39,570 nt of DNA, taken from positions 1 through 39,570 of the forward strand of contig MWDG01000021.1 in assembly GCA_002070455.1 (NCBI GenBank), read 5' to 3'. Each line of letters begins with the position of its first letter. Positions within the stretch are counted from its first letter, which is position 1. Both the position numbers and the translations under genes were made by a program. The notes below the pieces were generated by a model, which was given only the letters and a program-made list of their open reading frames with translations, made no database searches and was not told where the DNA came from. This document shows positions 7,854 to 15,621 of this stretch, in pieces. This DNA is from Deltaproteobacteria bacterium ADurb.Bin151. Lineage in GTDB: Bacteria > Desulfobacterota > Syntrophia > Syntrophales > Smithellaceae.

Positions 7854-8343
7854 TTCAATACCCCCTATATAATAAGTGTATATCAGCGTTCTTTTTAAAG
7901 ATGATGAGTTGGTTAAGTATTGAATTTTAAATGAAATAAATATTAAGGAAATCGCAAAAAAAACGACACCCATCTACGCAACTGGATGTCTAATTAATGT
8001 GACTTTATTATACAATAAATAGAAAATAAATCAATAGGGAATATCGTTAGTAATATTATGTATATCCAATGAGATTAAAAAGAAACATACACCACTAACC
8101 AACAAGCCATCTGAATTTGTCAAAGAACATCAAATTATACTACAGGCTGGAAAACTAACCATGTAGTTGGTACAGTTTATGGGGAGACCTCAGGAGCAAA
8201 GACTCAATTTGAACTTGGTACATATTTCGGGGTAAGGTCAAGAGCCTCTCACCGTGGGCAATTGTAGCCCACTTGTCACGCTCCAAGCGCGGCTTTCCTT
8301 TTTATGGCGAACGTTTTTATTGTCCTTTCCTTAATAATTTCCC
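7854..8343 (+). other. Intergenic stretch with hairpin and possible gene fragment
   Basis: About 490 AT-rich bases. One frame from about 8116 to 8263 reads like a decayed coding piece (TTGWKTNHVVGTVYGETSG..., then a stop) without a start or binding site. A perfect hairpin GTGGGC/GCCCAC lies at 8254-8272 with no T-run. I see no intact gene. Confidence 0.4.
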
Positions 8344-8372
8344 TTGACGAATATTATAATGATCATTATAAT
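8344..8372 (+). promoter_or_regulatory. Promoter of the RHH/coiled-coil/recombinase operon
   Basis: TTGACG (8344-8349), a 17-base spacer and a perfect TATAAT (8367-8372) lie 30 bases before the first start codon at 8402. The -10 is part of the palindromic operator described separately, so expression should be repressible. Confidence 0.8.
8353..8372. promoter_or_regulatory. 20-bp perfect palindrome, likely RHH operator
   Basis: ATTATAATGA followed by its exact reverse complement covers the spacer and -10 of the promoter. The first gene encodes a ribbon-helix-helix protein, a class that binds such palindromes as dimers or tetramers, so autoregulation is the simple reading. Confidence 0.65.
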
Positions 8373-8401
8373 GTAAATAAAAAACACAAAAGGGAAAAAT
8401 C

Positions 8402-8674
8402 ATGGCAATTCAAACAGCACGGGTTACGTTTTTGACATCACCCGACTTCAAAGCATGGCTGGTGGAAGAAGCGGGGAAAGCTGACGTCAGCGTGTCGGAG
8501 TTCATCCGTCTGCGCTGCCAGTACGGACCCAGCGAGGATGAATTAATGCTTCTGGCAATGGCTGAAGAACTTAAAAAGGCAACACAGAGAGCTGGCGACT
8601 CTTTGGAGAAAGGTATTCGAGACGCCGAATCTGTTTTAAAGGAACTGCGGCGAAGAAAGAAGGTGACAGCATGA
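8402..8674 (+). CDS. Ribbon-helix-helix DNA-binding protein (likely autorepressor)
   Basis: A 90-residue protein whose first 45 residues fit the RHH fold: one beta strand (TARVTFLTS), helix one (DFKAWLVEEAGKA), a short turn and helix two (SVSEFIRLRC). The rest is a charged helix (about residues 46-90), probably for oligomerisation or contact with the partner. AAGGGA precedes the ATG. It overlaps the next gene by four bases (ATGA), so the two are translationally coupled. With the palindrome over its own promoter it is probably the operon repressor; a role as antitoxin or as DNA-binding accessory of the recombinase two genes downstream is also possible. Confidence 0.75.
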   Translation: MAIQTARVTFLTSPDFKAWLVEEAGKADVSVSEFIRLRCQYGPSEDELMLLAMAEELKKATQRAGDSLEKGIRDAESVLKELRRRKKVTA

Positions 8675-8853
8675 GCGCAATACAGGAAGCCATGACAGCC
8701 CTGAAGGAAGTTCTGCTGTTGGCCGACAGGGTGGAACGGGTGGGTTCAACTCTTTCTGAAATGACAAAAGAACTGCGCGACCACGACAGACGGATCATCC
8801 GCCTGGAGACATTTGTCGAAGTCGGCAAATTGGCAAGACCATCGAAACACTGA
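8671..8853 (+). CDS. Small coiled-coil protein coupled to the RHH regulator
   Basis: A 60-residue, almost entirely helical protein (AIQEAMTALKEVLLLADRVE, LSEMTKELRDHDRRIIRLET) with heptad-like spacing of Leu, Val and Ile, consistent with a coiled coil. Its start codon overlaps the RHH stop (ATGA) and it has no strong binding site of its own, so translation is coupled. No toxin motif is seen. It may form a complex with the RHH protein or the recombinase encoded 72 bases downstream; this is inference from gene order. Confidence 0.65.
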   Translation: MSAIQEAMTALKEVLLLADRVERVGSTLSEMTKELRDHDRRIIRLETFVEVGKLARPSKH

Positions 8854-8925
8854 CAGGGACAAACAATATTGCTACCCAAAACATATCTTAGAGATAGCTA
8901 TTAATGCATTTTAAGGGGTGAAGAC

Positions 8926-9990
8926 ATGGGAAAAGACCTTCAGAAACATGACCAGAAAGCTACACCTAATGATTCAAGCCTGATCGTGATCCCCCAAAAT
9001 GCACCGGACGGCCTCCGGACCTGGTTACGCTGGTACTTTGACCATGCCGTGACGACCGTCGCCAGATCGCAGAAGGAACAGGTGCGGGATCTGAACCTGT
9101 TCATCCGGTACATGGAGCAGACCGAGAAAACAGATGCCCGTTCCATGTGGACTCCCAGGCTCTCCGAGTCTTTCAAGAACCACCTGAAGGGTTCTCTTCA
9201 CGAAGACGGCTCCCGAAACTGGTCTGATAGAACTATAAACCGGGTGCTGACCCACCTAAAGACTTTCGCCAAATGGATACACGGACTGAGACCGTTTCCC
9301 TTGGGGAATCCCATGGCGAAAATCAAGGCTCTTCCCCTGACCAACTCCCTTGAGGTTGAACGGGCTCTTTCAGCCGGCGAGCGCCGGCGGCTCCTGGATG
9401 CCGCGGATCTCCTCCTGGTTTCAGGAGGACTGAGCAGAAACCGGCGGAAACATGATGTTGCGTTACGACCGAGGAGAAAGGGCTACCGGTGCTACCGCAA
9501 CAGGGCGATTATTTACAGTCTTACGGAAACAGGGATGAGGCGGAAGGCGGTAACGGCAATCAACCTGTCCGATGTGGACTTTGTGAAGAAGAAAATCACC
9601 GTCGAGGAAAAAGGCGGGATGCGGCACACGTATCAGATTAACAAGGAAGGGCTCGCTGCGATCCGGGACTATATCCAGAACGAACGGGAAGCGGACTTTG
9701 AAAAGTGGCAGTCCCCTGCCCTTTTCCTGTCGCCCTGCACGAACCCTAACGGCAATGGACGCCTGACGGTCAAAGTGGTCAACGATGTGTGGAACGACGT
9801 CTGCAAAACCGCCGCCATCGAGGGCAGAACGCCCCACAGCGCACGGCACGCGATGGGCCGCTATATCATCGAGAAAACCGGCAACGTGGCAGCGGTCCAA
9901 AGGCAACTTGGCCACAAGAATGCGGCCTACTCGATGCAGTATTCCAGAATAACGGATGAGGAATTGAACGTAATACTAGATGGTAGGTAG
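8926..9990 (+). CDS. Tyrosine recombinase/integrase
   Basis: A 354-residue site-specific recombinase. The N-terminal SAM-like core-binding domain covers about residues 25-125 (RSQKEQVRDLNLFIRYMEQT) and the catalytic domain about 135-350. Catalytic residues are visible: Arg in LTETGMRRKAVTAI, Lys in VEEKGGMRHTY, the His-x-x-Arg box in TPHSARHAMGR, His in RQLGHKNAAYS and the Tyr nucleophile in SMQYSRIT. AAGGGGTG precedes the ATG at 8926. It is the third gene of a cassette with an RHH protein and a coiled-coil protein. A lone IS481-type end begins 8 bases after its stop. The element it moves and its ends are not identifiable here. Confidence 0.88.
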   Translation: MGKDLQKHDQKATPNDSSLIVIPQNAPDGLRTWLRWYFDHAVTTVARSQKEQVRDLNLFIRYMEQTEKTDARSMWTPRLSESFKNHLKGSLHEDGSRNWSDRTINRVLTHLKTFAKWIHGLRPFPLGNPMAKIKALPLTNSLEVERALSAGERRRLLDAADLLLVSGGLSRNRRKHDVALRPRRKGYRCYRNRAIIYSLTETGMRRKAVTAINLSDVDFVKKKITVEEKGGMRHTYQINKEGLAAIRDYIQNEREADFEKWQSPALFLSPCTNPNGNGRLTVKVVNDVWNDVCKTAAIEGRTPHSARHAMGRYIIEKTGNVAAVQRQLGHKNAAYSMQYSRITDEELNVILDGR

Positions 9991-9998
9991 ATATAAAG

Positions 9999-10025
9999 TG
10001 TCTCGACCTATACTTGACTTGACAG
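9999..10025 (+). repeat. Solo IS481-type terminal repeat
   Basis: TGTCTCGACC then TATACTTGACTTGACAG matches the left end of the complete IS481 element at 2132-2158 (17 of 18 identical over the last 18 bases, plus the TGTC start). No transposase or second end is adjacent, so this looks like a relic or a mini-element end. Confidence 0.6.
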
Positions 10026-10103
10026 ACAGTATCCAAGTAATTTTTACACCTGCAATGCTGCAATATAGTTATGTCTGGTAATGTGTTTCTTTCCAATTGA
10101 AAC

Positions 10104-10164
10104 GATCAACACCGCTAATCAGCCGTGCGGTTTTTTTGCGTCGGCTGAATTAGCCTTGTTAGCT
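10104..10164 (-). repeat. attC-like imperfect palindrome after the ParB-like gene
   Basis: Read on the minus strand: AGCTAAC (containing the TAA stop of the upstream gene), a spacer, CAGCCG, a loop with an A7 tract, CGGCTG, a spacer and GTTGATC. The arms GCTAATTCAGCCG and CGGCTGATTAGC pair over 12 bp with one extrahelical base. This mirrors integron attC sites (RYYYAAC..GTTRRRY outer boxes, inner L boxes, extrahelical base, gene stop inside the site, about 60 bp), but the outer boxes deviate from consensus. On the plus strand ACCGC/GCGGT followed by T7 (10131-10137) could instead terminate the recombinase transcript. Both readings are possible. Confidence 0.4.
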
Positions 10165-10743
10165 GAAACACCAGCGACTCGTGGTTGTCCCTAAAACAAA
10201 CTCAATTTCATTTTCACATATAGAATCGTTCTTCCCGTCTATGCAACAAAGATAGACAGCCACAAGCCTTCCATTGCCTTCGGCAACTGTGAAAGGCCCC
10301 TTTTTTGATTCCGTCACAAGAGTTATGCCCTGCATTTCAACTTTCCCTTGCTTGAAAGCAGATACAATCGCATCGACCCTTTCATCATTCCTCGTTTTAT
10401 CGCGGAGGTTGATGGCAGCATCGATTAATTTGTGGGACCCACCTGAATGACCAACCCAACCGGAATCATTGATAGTCTTTATTGAAGAAAAAAAGTCAAC
10501 GGTGATAGGCAAAACGGCAAGATACCACTTAGTGTCTTGAGGAAAGGATTTAATAAGAGGTTCGCGCCCCATGAGGACCCTTTTAATACCCTCATTTTCT
10601 TTAATCTGTTCTCCTGACTTCAGAAGACGAAGTGATTCCTCCCGATGTTCATTATTGGGTGGGTTATAGAAATTAGAATAAGTTTCACCGACGGCAAAGC
10701 GTCTTAGCATTTCACGGTACGTTATTTCTCGAATGATTTTCAT
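10159..10743 (-). CDS. ParB-like-domain protein, partner of KAP NTPase
   Basis: A 194-residue protein. The segment KGPFTVAEGNGRLVAVYLCC (about residues 148-167) resembles the core of ParB/sulfiredoxin-type nuclease domains (the E-G-N/H-x-R box that binds nucleotide or phosphate), and the N-terminal IIREITYREMLRRFAVGE would be the expected lead-in. Catalytic function cannot be judged from sequence alone. It begins 17 bases after the KAP NTPase gene stop, with no clear binding site, so it is probably co-expressed with it. Its stop codon lies inside an attC-like palindrome. Together the two genes look like a defence or DNA-transaction pair. Confidence 0.6.
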   Translation of the reverse strand: MKIIREITYREMLRRFAVGETYSNFYNPPNNEHREESLRLLKSGEQIKENEGIKRVLMGREPLIKSFPQDTKWYLAVLPITVDFFSSIKTINDSGWVGHSGGSHKLIDAAINLRDKTRNDERVDAIVSAFKQGKVEMQGITLVTESKKGPFTVAEGNGRLVAVYLCCIDGKNDSICENEIEFVLGTTTSRWCFS

Positions 10744-10760
10744 ATTTGACTCAGTTAACG

Positions 10761-13001
10761 CTAAGAATCACCGGCGGGGAATCCGCTCGTAGGTTCGCCG
10801 TCCGGTGCATTCTCTTGTTGGCTGTTCTCTTTCTGTTTTGTCACATATTTGTGGAGTGCCACAAACTGTAACGCTACTTTTTTGTCTATTGGATAATCTC
10901 TATACTCCCACTTTTCCGTTGTTGCTTCTTCTATTTCATGTCCGTAGACTTTCGCAAGATGATCGTAAATCGCTTGGGGGTTGATTAGACTTGCAACCGA
11001 GTCATACTGGCTTCTTTCAAAATCGCTTTTGTGTGAAATACCTGTTTCCATCCCCCAAGCAGTTGGGAGAAAGGTCTTGAGGAATTCAACGACATTTTCC
11101 GGGTTGTTCTCAAAGGTTGCCAAGAGATAGGCATCCACTTCGGCGGCCTTCCCCCACCTAGACCAAACCCACAGAAGGAATCTAGCATCCTCGTGATATT
11201 CAGTGTACAGGTTCTTGCTCCGGGCTTCATCTCGTACACGTTCGGCAACAATGGCCCCGAGAGCATCTTCTCCTGTAGTGTCGAAAGAACGTTTCTCTTG
11301 TGGATCGTCGTCGCTTGATCTCATCCATTTCAAACATTCAACGCCGAAACTCAGCGGCGTGGCTTCATGCAATAAATCTTTGGCAGTTTCCAATCGCGAC
11401 GTGGGGTCTTTAATATTAAGCAGCAGCCAATGGACGAGAATGGCAGCCTGTGACCAAGCATTTCTGAATGAAAAAAGCTGTTCCGGATTGGGGAAAACAC
11501 CGCCAATCAAAGTAAGAGCTTTGGCGAGGACAATGGAGTCGTTAGGACTAAGGTCTTTTTCTCTTTCGCGGAGCTTAGAGATAAGTTTCCCGGCGTTTCT
11601 GGAATTGATCAGACTCCGAAGCCTTTCAGACACTTGCTTTGCTGTGCGCCCTTCAATTGAGTCTAAGAAATCCTTAACGGAGGTATCGGAGATGTCGCCC
11701 TTGGGCACAGCATATGTAAAGTAGCGCGTAAAATACTCAGGAGAACAGACGCGTTGTTCCTTAGCCCATCGCTCGTGCCAATCCGAACCGTAACTGATAT
11801 CCCCCAAGACGCCAGATACTTTAGGAAAGAGAGTTTTGAGCAAATCCTTAGCACATTCAACTTCTTTCTCAGGCAGCCCATTTGTGGCGGAAAATATTAT
11901 AGATGCAACCGTATCCTTTAGGTGTTGTGAACTTGATGAATAATCCATAGCGCCATGAAAGGCCGAGGGATTATCTCGGATTGTGGCGTATATCTGAGGG
12001 TAGAAGACCCTAATTCCCTCGACCAGCATCAGGTCTACTGGATTGGCCTCACCCTTCAAAATAGGTAAGGCAAATGACAAAGCATTTGCATATCTTTTGC
12101 ACATCCTGGGAGTCTTCAATCGAATTTCCAACCCATCAATAAAATGACGGACGAAAGTCTGTACCTGCTCGTCATTCAAGGCAATAGAAGAATCATTTAA
12201 AGCTCGCTCGACGCCTTCGAAGCAAAGTTGTCTCAGCGAGATTTGTTCTGCTTGCGGAAGGTTCAGCGGAACCTGTACAATCTTCTCCAAAAAACCGTAT
12301 CCAGATTCTGTCCTTCCAGACGCGTACCTTTCCAAGAGCGCATTCGCCACCATAACATCATCAAATGCAAGGACGTAGGCGGTGTGCTTAAAATCAGCCG
12401 TGAGCTTCACAAGCCTAAACACGGCGTAAATCTCAGATTTGTCGAGACGATCTATGTCGTCCATAAGCACGACAACTCTCTTCCCGGCTTCTTCTATCAT
12501 GGCCTCAATGCGCTGTCGAAGTTCCTCGATATCAACTTCAGACAGCCGCTTGCCTACCTCCTCAGCCGCTCGCCCGGGGGAAAAGCCAACCCCGAGAAAA
12601 GAGACAGATAGCGGGGCCACCATAGATGCGTATTTCTTGAGAAAATCGCCGACCTTCTCCTTTTGGGTACTAAGTGATTTTCCGAGTTGGTCAGCCAAAT
12701 AGGAAAAGAAACATAGCAGGAGTTGGCCTTCATCGTTGAAGCGCCACGGGTTGAAACGCATACATATGATGTGCTCAGCCTTTCTAAGTTCCGCATCGAC
12801 AAAATTCAGAACAGTTGTCTTTCCTTCACCCCAAGCGCCATAGATGCCTACAACTATGCTGCTCGGATCGCTGCGGGAAATAATGGCGTTGGCAATCCTG
12901 CTCGCGAACGGCCACCGGTCAAACAAATCTTCATCGGGGGTCGATAATGGTGCATCGGGGACAAAAGCCTCTGCACCAGTTTTGCTATTTTCGCTATTCA
13001 C
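10761..13001 (-). CDS. KAP-family P-loop NTPase
   Basis: A STAND-like KAP NTPase of 746 residues. Walker A GAWGEGKTT lies near residue 55, followed by the typical MRFNPWRF box, and Walker B VVVLMDDIDRL near 180. A weak hydrophobic segment between them (VAPLSVSFLGVGFS) may be the reduced membrane insert common in this family. The long C-terminal region (about 330-746) is helical with no recognised effector domain. I chose the GTG at 13001 because AAGGA lies 9 bases upstream; the longer TTG start at 13037 has no binding site. KAP NTPases occur in phage-defence and toxin contexts. It is followed by a ParB-like gene. Confidence 0.85.
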   Translation of the reverse strand: MNSENSKTGAEAFVPDAPLSTPDEDLFDRWPFASRIANAIISRSDPSSIVVGIYGAWGEGKTTVLNFVDAELRKAEHIICMRFNPWRFNDEGQLLLCFFSYLADQLGKSLSTQKEKVGDFLKKYASMVAPLSVSFLGVGFSPGRAAEEVGKRLSEVDIEELRQRIEAMIEEAGKRVVVLMDDIDRLDKSEIYAVFRLVKLTADFKHTAYVLAFDDVMVANALLERYASGRTESGYGFLEKIVQVPLNLPQAEQISLRQLCFEGVERALNDSSIALNDEQVQTFVRHFIDGLEIRLKTPRMCKRYANALSFALPILKGEANPVDLMLVEGIRVFYPQIYATIRDNPSAFHGAMDYSSSSQHLKDTVASIIFSATNGLPEKEVECAKDLLKTLFPKVSGVLGDISYGSDWHERWAKEQRVCSPEYFTRYFTYAVPKGDISDTSVKDFLDSIEGRTAKQVSERLRSLINSRNAGKLISKLREREKDLSPNDSIVLAKALTLIGGVFPNPEQLFSFRNAWSQAAILVHWLLLNIKDPTSRLETAKDLLHEATPLSFGVECLKWMRSSDDDPQEKRSFDTTGEDALGAIVAERVRDEARSKNLYTEYHEDARFLLWVWSRWGKAAEVDAYLLATFENNPENVVEFLKTFLPTAWGMETGISHKSDFERSQYDSVASLINPQAIYDHLAKVYGHEIEEATTEKWEYRDYPIDKKVALQFVALHKYVTKQKENSQQENAPDGEPTSGFPAGDS

Positions 13002-13288
13002 GGCAATGTATCCTTGTAAATTTTGTACAGCCAACAATTAATATACTTGGCAGGTATTTTCCGAAATTTTGTTATCTTTATACTCTTTTTAAGAAAAATA
13101 AAAAGTGAAATAATGTTTAAAATCAAATGAAATGAAATTATGACACTGGGCATTTCATGGTAATAAAGACCAAAAGCCCCGCGGGTAATTTGTGGGATAT
13201 TTGTCCGGTTTAAACAAAAACCTATATTAATGAATTCTGTCTGAAAGGGGGTATGCTTATCTAAATTGCTGATGCTTTCTTACAGGAA
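13002..13288. other. AT-rich intergenic region left of the recombinase element
   Basis: AT-rich sequence upstream of the KAP gene, probably holding its promoter, up to the left inverted repeat of the two-recombinase element. I see no coding sequence or strong consensus promoter here. Confidence 0.4.
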
Positions 13289-13304
13289 GCTATACGTACC
13301 AAAT
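13289..13304 (+). repeat. Left inverted repeat of the two-recombinase element
   Basis: Sixteen bases identical in reverse complement to 15396-15411. The core TATACGTA is itself nearly palindromic, as expected of a recombinase binding site. Confidence 0.75.
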
Positions 13305-13369
13305 TCTGCTTTTCTTATTGATGTTAATCAGTTACACGTTGTTTAAATTTTCATATTTTTGTTCTTTCG

Positions 13370-14263
13370 TCAAGCGCTGTGTTGGCTGCAAACCGTTCGC
13401 TGCATAATCACCTCCATCGCTTTAAAGTAATCCCGTTGTACTTTAAGATTTGATATACGACAGTAACGTTGCGTGGTCTTAACACTGCTGTGACCTAAAA
13501 GATCCTGGATGGTGGAAAGATCAGCATCGGCATTCAACATCTGCGTGGCCATTGTGTGCCGGAGATGATGACAGGATAATTTGATCTTCGCCTTGCGGGC
13601 ATAACGTTCCATGCGCCGCTGAATGCCGCGAATGGAGATCGGCTGCCCTTTGGATTCTCCCTTTTCCGACAGAAAGATTTTTCTTGCTCTGGATGCCGGC
13701 CTTACTTTCAGGTAGGATAAAAAGGATTGAAGAACATCATTGCTCATGTAGACGATCCGGTCTTTCCCTCCCTTGCCGTCCTCAACCAGGATCGTTCTGC
13801 GTTTGACGTCGATAACCCCCATCGTAAGGTTGGCTACTTCTTCCACCCTCATTCCGCAACGCAGCATCAGCATGAACATCGCTTTATCACGGCATCCTTT
13901 TACAACTTTAAAAAAGTCTTCCACCTGTTCGTCCCTTAAATGCCGGGGCAGAGGTTTGGACATCTTCTGGATATGGCTCCTGCGGACAGGATTGGTAATG
14001 GCTAATCCTTCTTCATCACGCAGGTAATGGTAAAACTGGCGGATACAGTTCACATGGCAGTTTATGGTCTTGGGAGCCAGCCTGTTCTTCATCAGGCGAT
14101 CAATGTAGTACGAGATCGTTAAGTGTGTCGCATTCTCCAATGGAACATCCACCCAGATGACAAAGTGCCTAATGATGTTCAGATAGTTCTTCACGGTATT
14201 GGGCGAGTAGTTTCTCCGTTTCAAGAACCGCCTCCAGTTCATGATGGTGTCGGTCATGATCAT
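13370..14263 (-). CDS. Tyrosine recombinase (second of overlapping pair)
   Basis: A 297-residue XerC/D-like recombinase. N-terminal core-binding domain about residues 5-95 (FLKRRNYSPNTVKNYLNIIR), catalytic domain about 105-290. The full catalytic set is present: Arg in MLRCGMRVEEVA, Lys in DGKGGKDRIVYM, His-x-x-Arg in LSCHHLRHTMATQ, His in DLLGHSSVKTT and Tyr in TQRYCRIS. AGGAGG is 7 bases before the ATG at 14263. It begins 95 bases inside the end of the upstream recombinase gene, so the two are translationally linked. Together they probably move the 2.1-kb element bounded by 16-bp inverted repeats. Confidence 0.9.
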   Translation of the reverse strand: MIMTDTIMNWRRFLKRRNYSPNTVKNYLNIIRHFVIWVDVPLENATHLTISYYIDRLMKNRLAPKTINCHVNCIRQFYHYLRDEEGLAITNPVRRSHIQKMSKPLPRHLRDEQVEDFFKVVKGCRDKAMFMLMLRCGMRVEEVANLTMGVIDVKRRTILVEDGKGGKDRIVYMSNDVLQSFLSYLKVRPASRARKIFLSEKGESKGQPISIRGIQRRMERYARKAKIKLSCHHLRHTMATQMLNADADLSTIQDLLGHSSVKTTQRYCRISNLKVQRDYFKAMEVIMQRTVCSQHSA

Positions 14264-15320
14264 TTTTGGACCTCCTCTCTATCCTGGACATGGCTGTAAA
14301 ATATTCTTCCTCCCGGGTCTTATCGGTAAGCTGGGCGTACCGTCTCGTCTCTTCAATGGACCGGTGTCCCAGCAACACCTGCAGGCACTCCAAGCGCATG
14401 CCGGCATTGAGAAGCTCTGTGGCAAAGGTATGCCTGAGAGCATGAAGGCTGTATCCCTTATTAACCAATCCCGCCTTTGCAATATGTTTATGGAAAATCA
14501 ACCGGGCGGTACAGTAAGGCATCGTATCCGTCCCCCCGGAGGGGCTGTAAAAAAGATACTCCTCCAAGGTGTCTCTCTCCTTCAGCCATTTCCGCAAAGC
14601 CAAAACAGCATCCTCGCTGAGGTAGACCACTCTGCCCAAACGGTTTTTCTCCCCTTCGTAAATCTCTATCTTCCGCTCCTTGATGTGGACATCCATTACC
14701 TTCGTGTTCAACAGTTCGCCTATCCGCATGCCCGTTCGCAACAGGATCAGAATCATGGCCCGGTCTCGCGTGCCTTTAATGACGGAAAGAAACTTCTGCA
14801 AATCTTCCGGATCAATGGCTTTAGGCAGCCGCTCCGGTAATCGCAGCCGTATCCTCCTGCGGAATATATCCGCGGAAACAATCTCTTCCTCCATGAGGTA
14901 ACGAAGAAAGGCCTGAACGCTCACAAGTTTTGTTCTGATCGTTGTAATCTTGTTGCCCCTGTCCTGCTCGTGCTCGATAAAGGCCTCTATGTCTTTTTGT
15001 GTGATTTCTTCAATCCGTGTCCTGCCGTTATCCCGGATCATGCCAATAAAAAGAACGATCGCTCCGTAACGGCTGTACAATGTTTTGGGCTTGCGGTTAC
15101 GCCTGGTCAGGTAGCGAAGATAACTCTCCACATGTTCCTTTCCCGGTATATCCATTCCTGAAAGGTGCTTCAGAATCTTGCCAAGAGTCTCTATGTTTTC
15201 TTCATGGTGGGACGTGAAACGCAGTATCGTTTGATGATAATCAGGGGTCGTAACGACGGGTGAGATTATTCTTTCAGATGATAAAACGGCCTTCTGTACT
15301 GCACTCTCTATACTGGTCAT
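14169..15320 (-). CDS. Tyrosine recombinase (first of overlapping pair)
   Basis: A 383-residue recombinase, longer than its partner because of an N-terminal extension of about 65 residues and a His/Glu-rich C-terminal tail (HDRHHHELEAVLETEKLL). Catalytic residues: Arg in LLRTGMRIGELL, Lys in YEGEKNRLGRVV, His-x-x-Arg in LHALRHTFATEL, His in VLLGHRSIEETRR and the following Tyr in RRYAQLTD. AAGGAGG is 5 bases before the ATG at 15320. The extension and tail suggest the two proteins play different roles, as in RIT elements and Tn554-type transposons where several recombinases act together. Confidence 0.9.
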   Translation of the reverse strand: MTSIESAVQKAVLSSERIISPVVTTPDYHQTILRFTSHHEENIETLGKILKHLSGMDIPGKEHVESYLRYLTRRNRKPKTLYSRYGAIVLFIGMIRDNGRTRIEEITQKDIEAFIEHEQDRGNKITTIRTKLVSVQAFLRYLMEEEIVSADIFRRRIRLRLPERLPKAIDPEDLQKFLSVIKGTRDRAMILILLRTGMRIGELLNTKVMDVHIKERKIEIYEGEKNRLGRVVYLSEDAVLALRKWLKERDTLEEYLFYSPSGGTDTMPYCTARLIFHKHIAKAGLVNKGYSLHALRHTFATELLNAGMRLECLQVLLGHRSIEETRRYAQLTDKTREEEYFTAMSRIERRSKNDHDRHHHELEAVLETEKLLAQYREELSEHH

Positions 15321-15395
15321 TTCTGCCTCCTTTTCTTAAATCCTCAAGAAAAGCAGATAGATGATGACCAATATCTGTTAATCTGTCAAACATCC

Positions 15396-15411
15396 ATTTG
15401 GTACGTATAGC
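15396..15411 (-). repeat. Right inverted repeat of the two-recombinase element
   Basis: Exact reverse complement of 13289-13304, located 75 bases upstream of the first recombinase start. Confidence 0.75.
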
Positions 15412-15621
15412 AGGAAGAAAAGTTGCCGCTCGGTACTGTAATAATGGTGCCGGCGGGCATGGTGGCAGTCCATCCCTTGTTCTGTTATGATTTCTTTTAA
15501 ATCTCAATCATTTATGTTAAGTTTAAAAATAAAACACTAATACGCTGAATCACCGTTCTGCTGATGATTGCAGTTCCACTGGAAAGGACTTTACGGAGTA
15601 CATGGAGAGGTGAATGGCGGC
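15412..15621. other. Intergenic region between recombinase element and TPR gene
   Basis: No gene seen. With the 15321-15411 leader of the recombinase pair, it makes about 300 non-coding bases between divergently transcribed genes. A likely promoter for the TPR gene is expected here but no strong -35/-10 pair is visible. Confidence 0.4.

Larger units (their letters stand above)
13289..15411 (-). mobile_element. Two-recombinase transposable element with 16-bp inverted repeats
   Basis: GCTATACGTACCAAAT at 13289-13304 is the exact reverse complement of 15396-15411. The pair encloses only two overlapping tyrosine recombinase genes and short flanks (2123 bp in total). A second inverted match of 12 bases lies just inside (13305-13316 and 15346-15357), and a 5-bp direct repeat AGGAA flanks the outer edges (13284-13288 and 15412-15416). 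This resembles RIT (recombinase-in-trio) elements but with two, not three, recombinases. Confidence 0.7.

Noticed and set aside
8116..8263. Possible gene between 7854 and 8343
   Set aside because: The open stretch has no start or ribosome-binding site and ends in a hairpin; at most a decayed fragment.
13199..13211. 13-base match to the right edge (ATTTGTCCGGTTT also at 39512-39524)
   Set aside because: A 13-base match is expected by chance several times in 40 kb; no further similarity flanks it.
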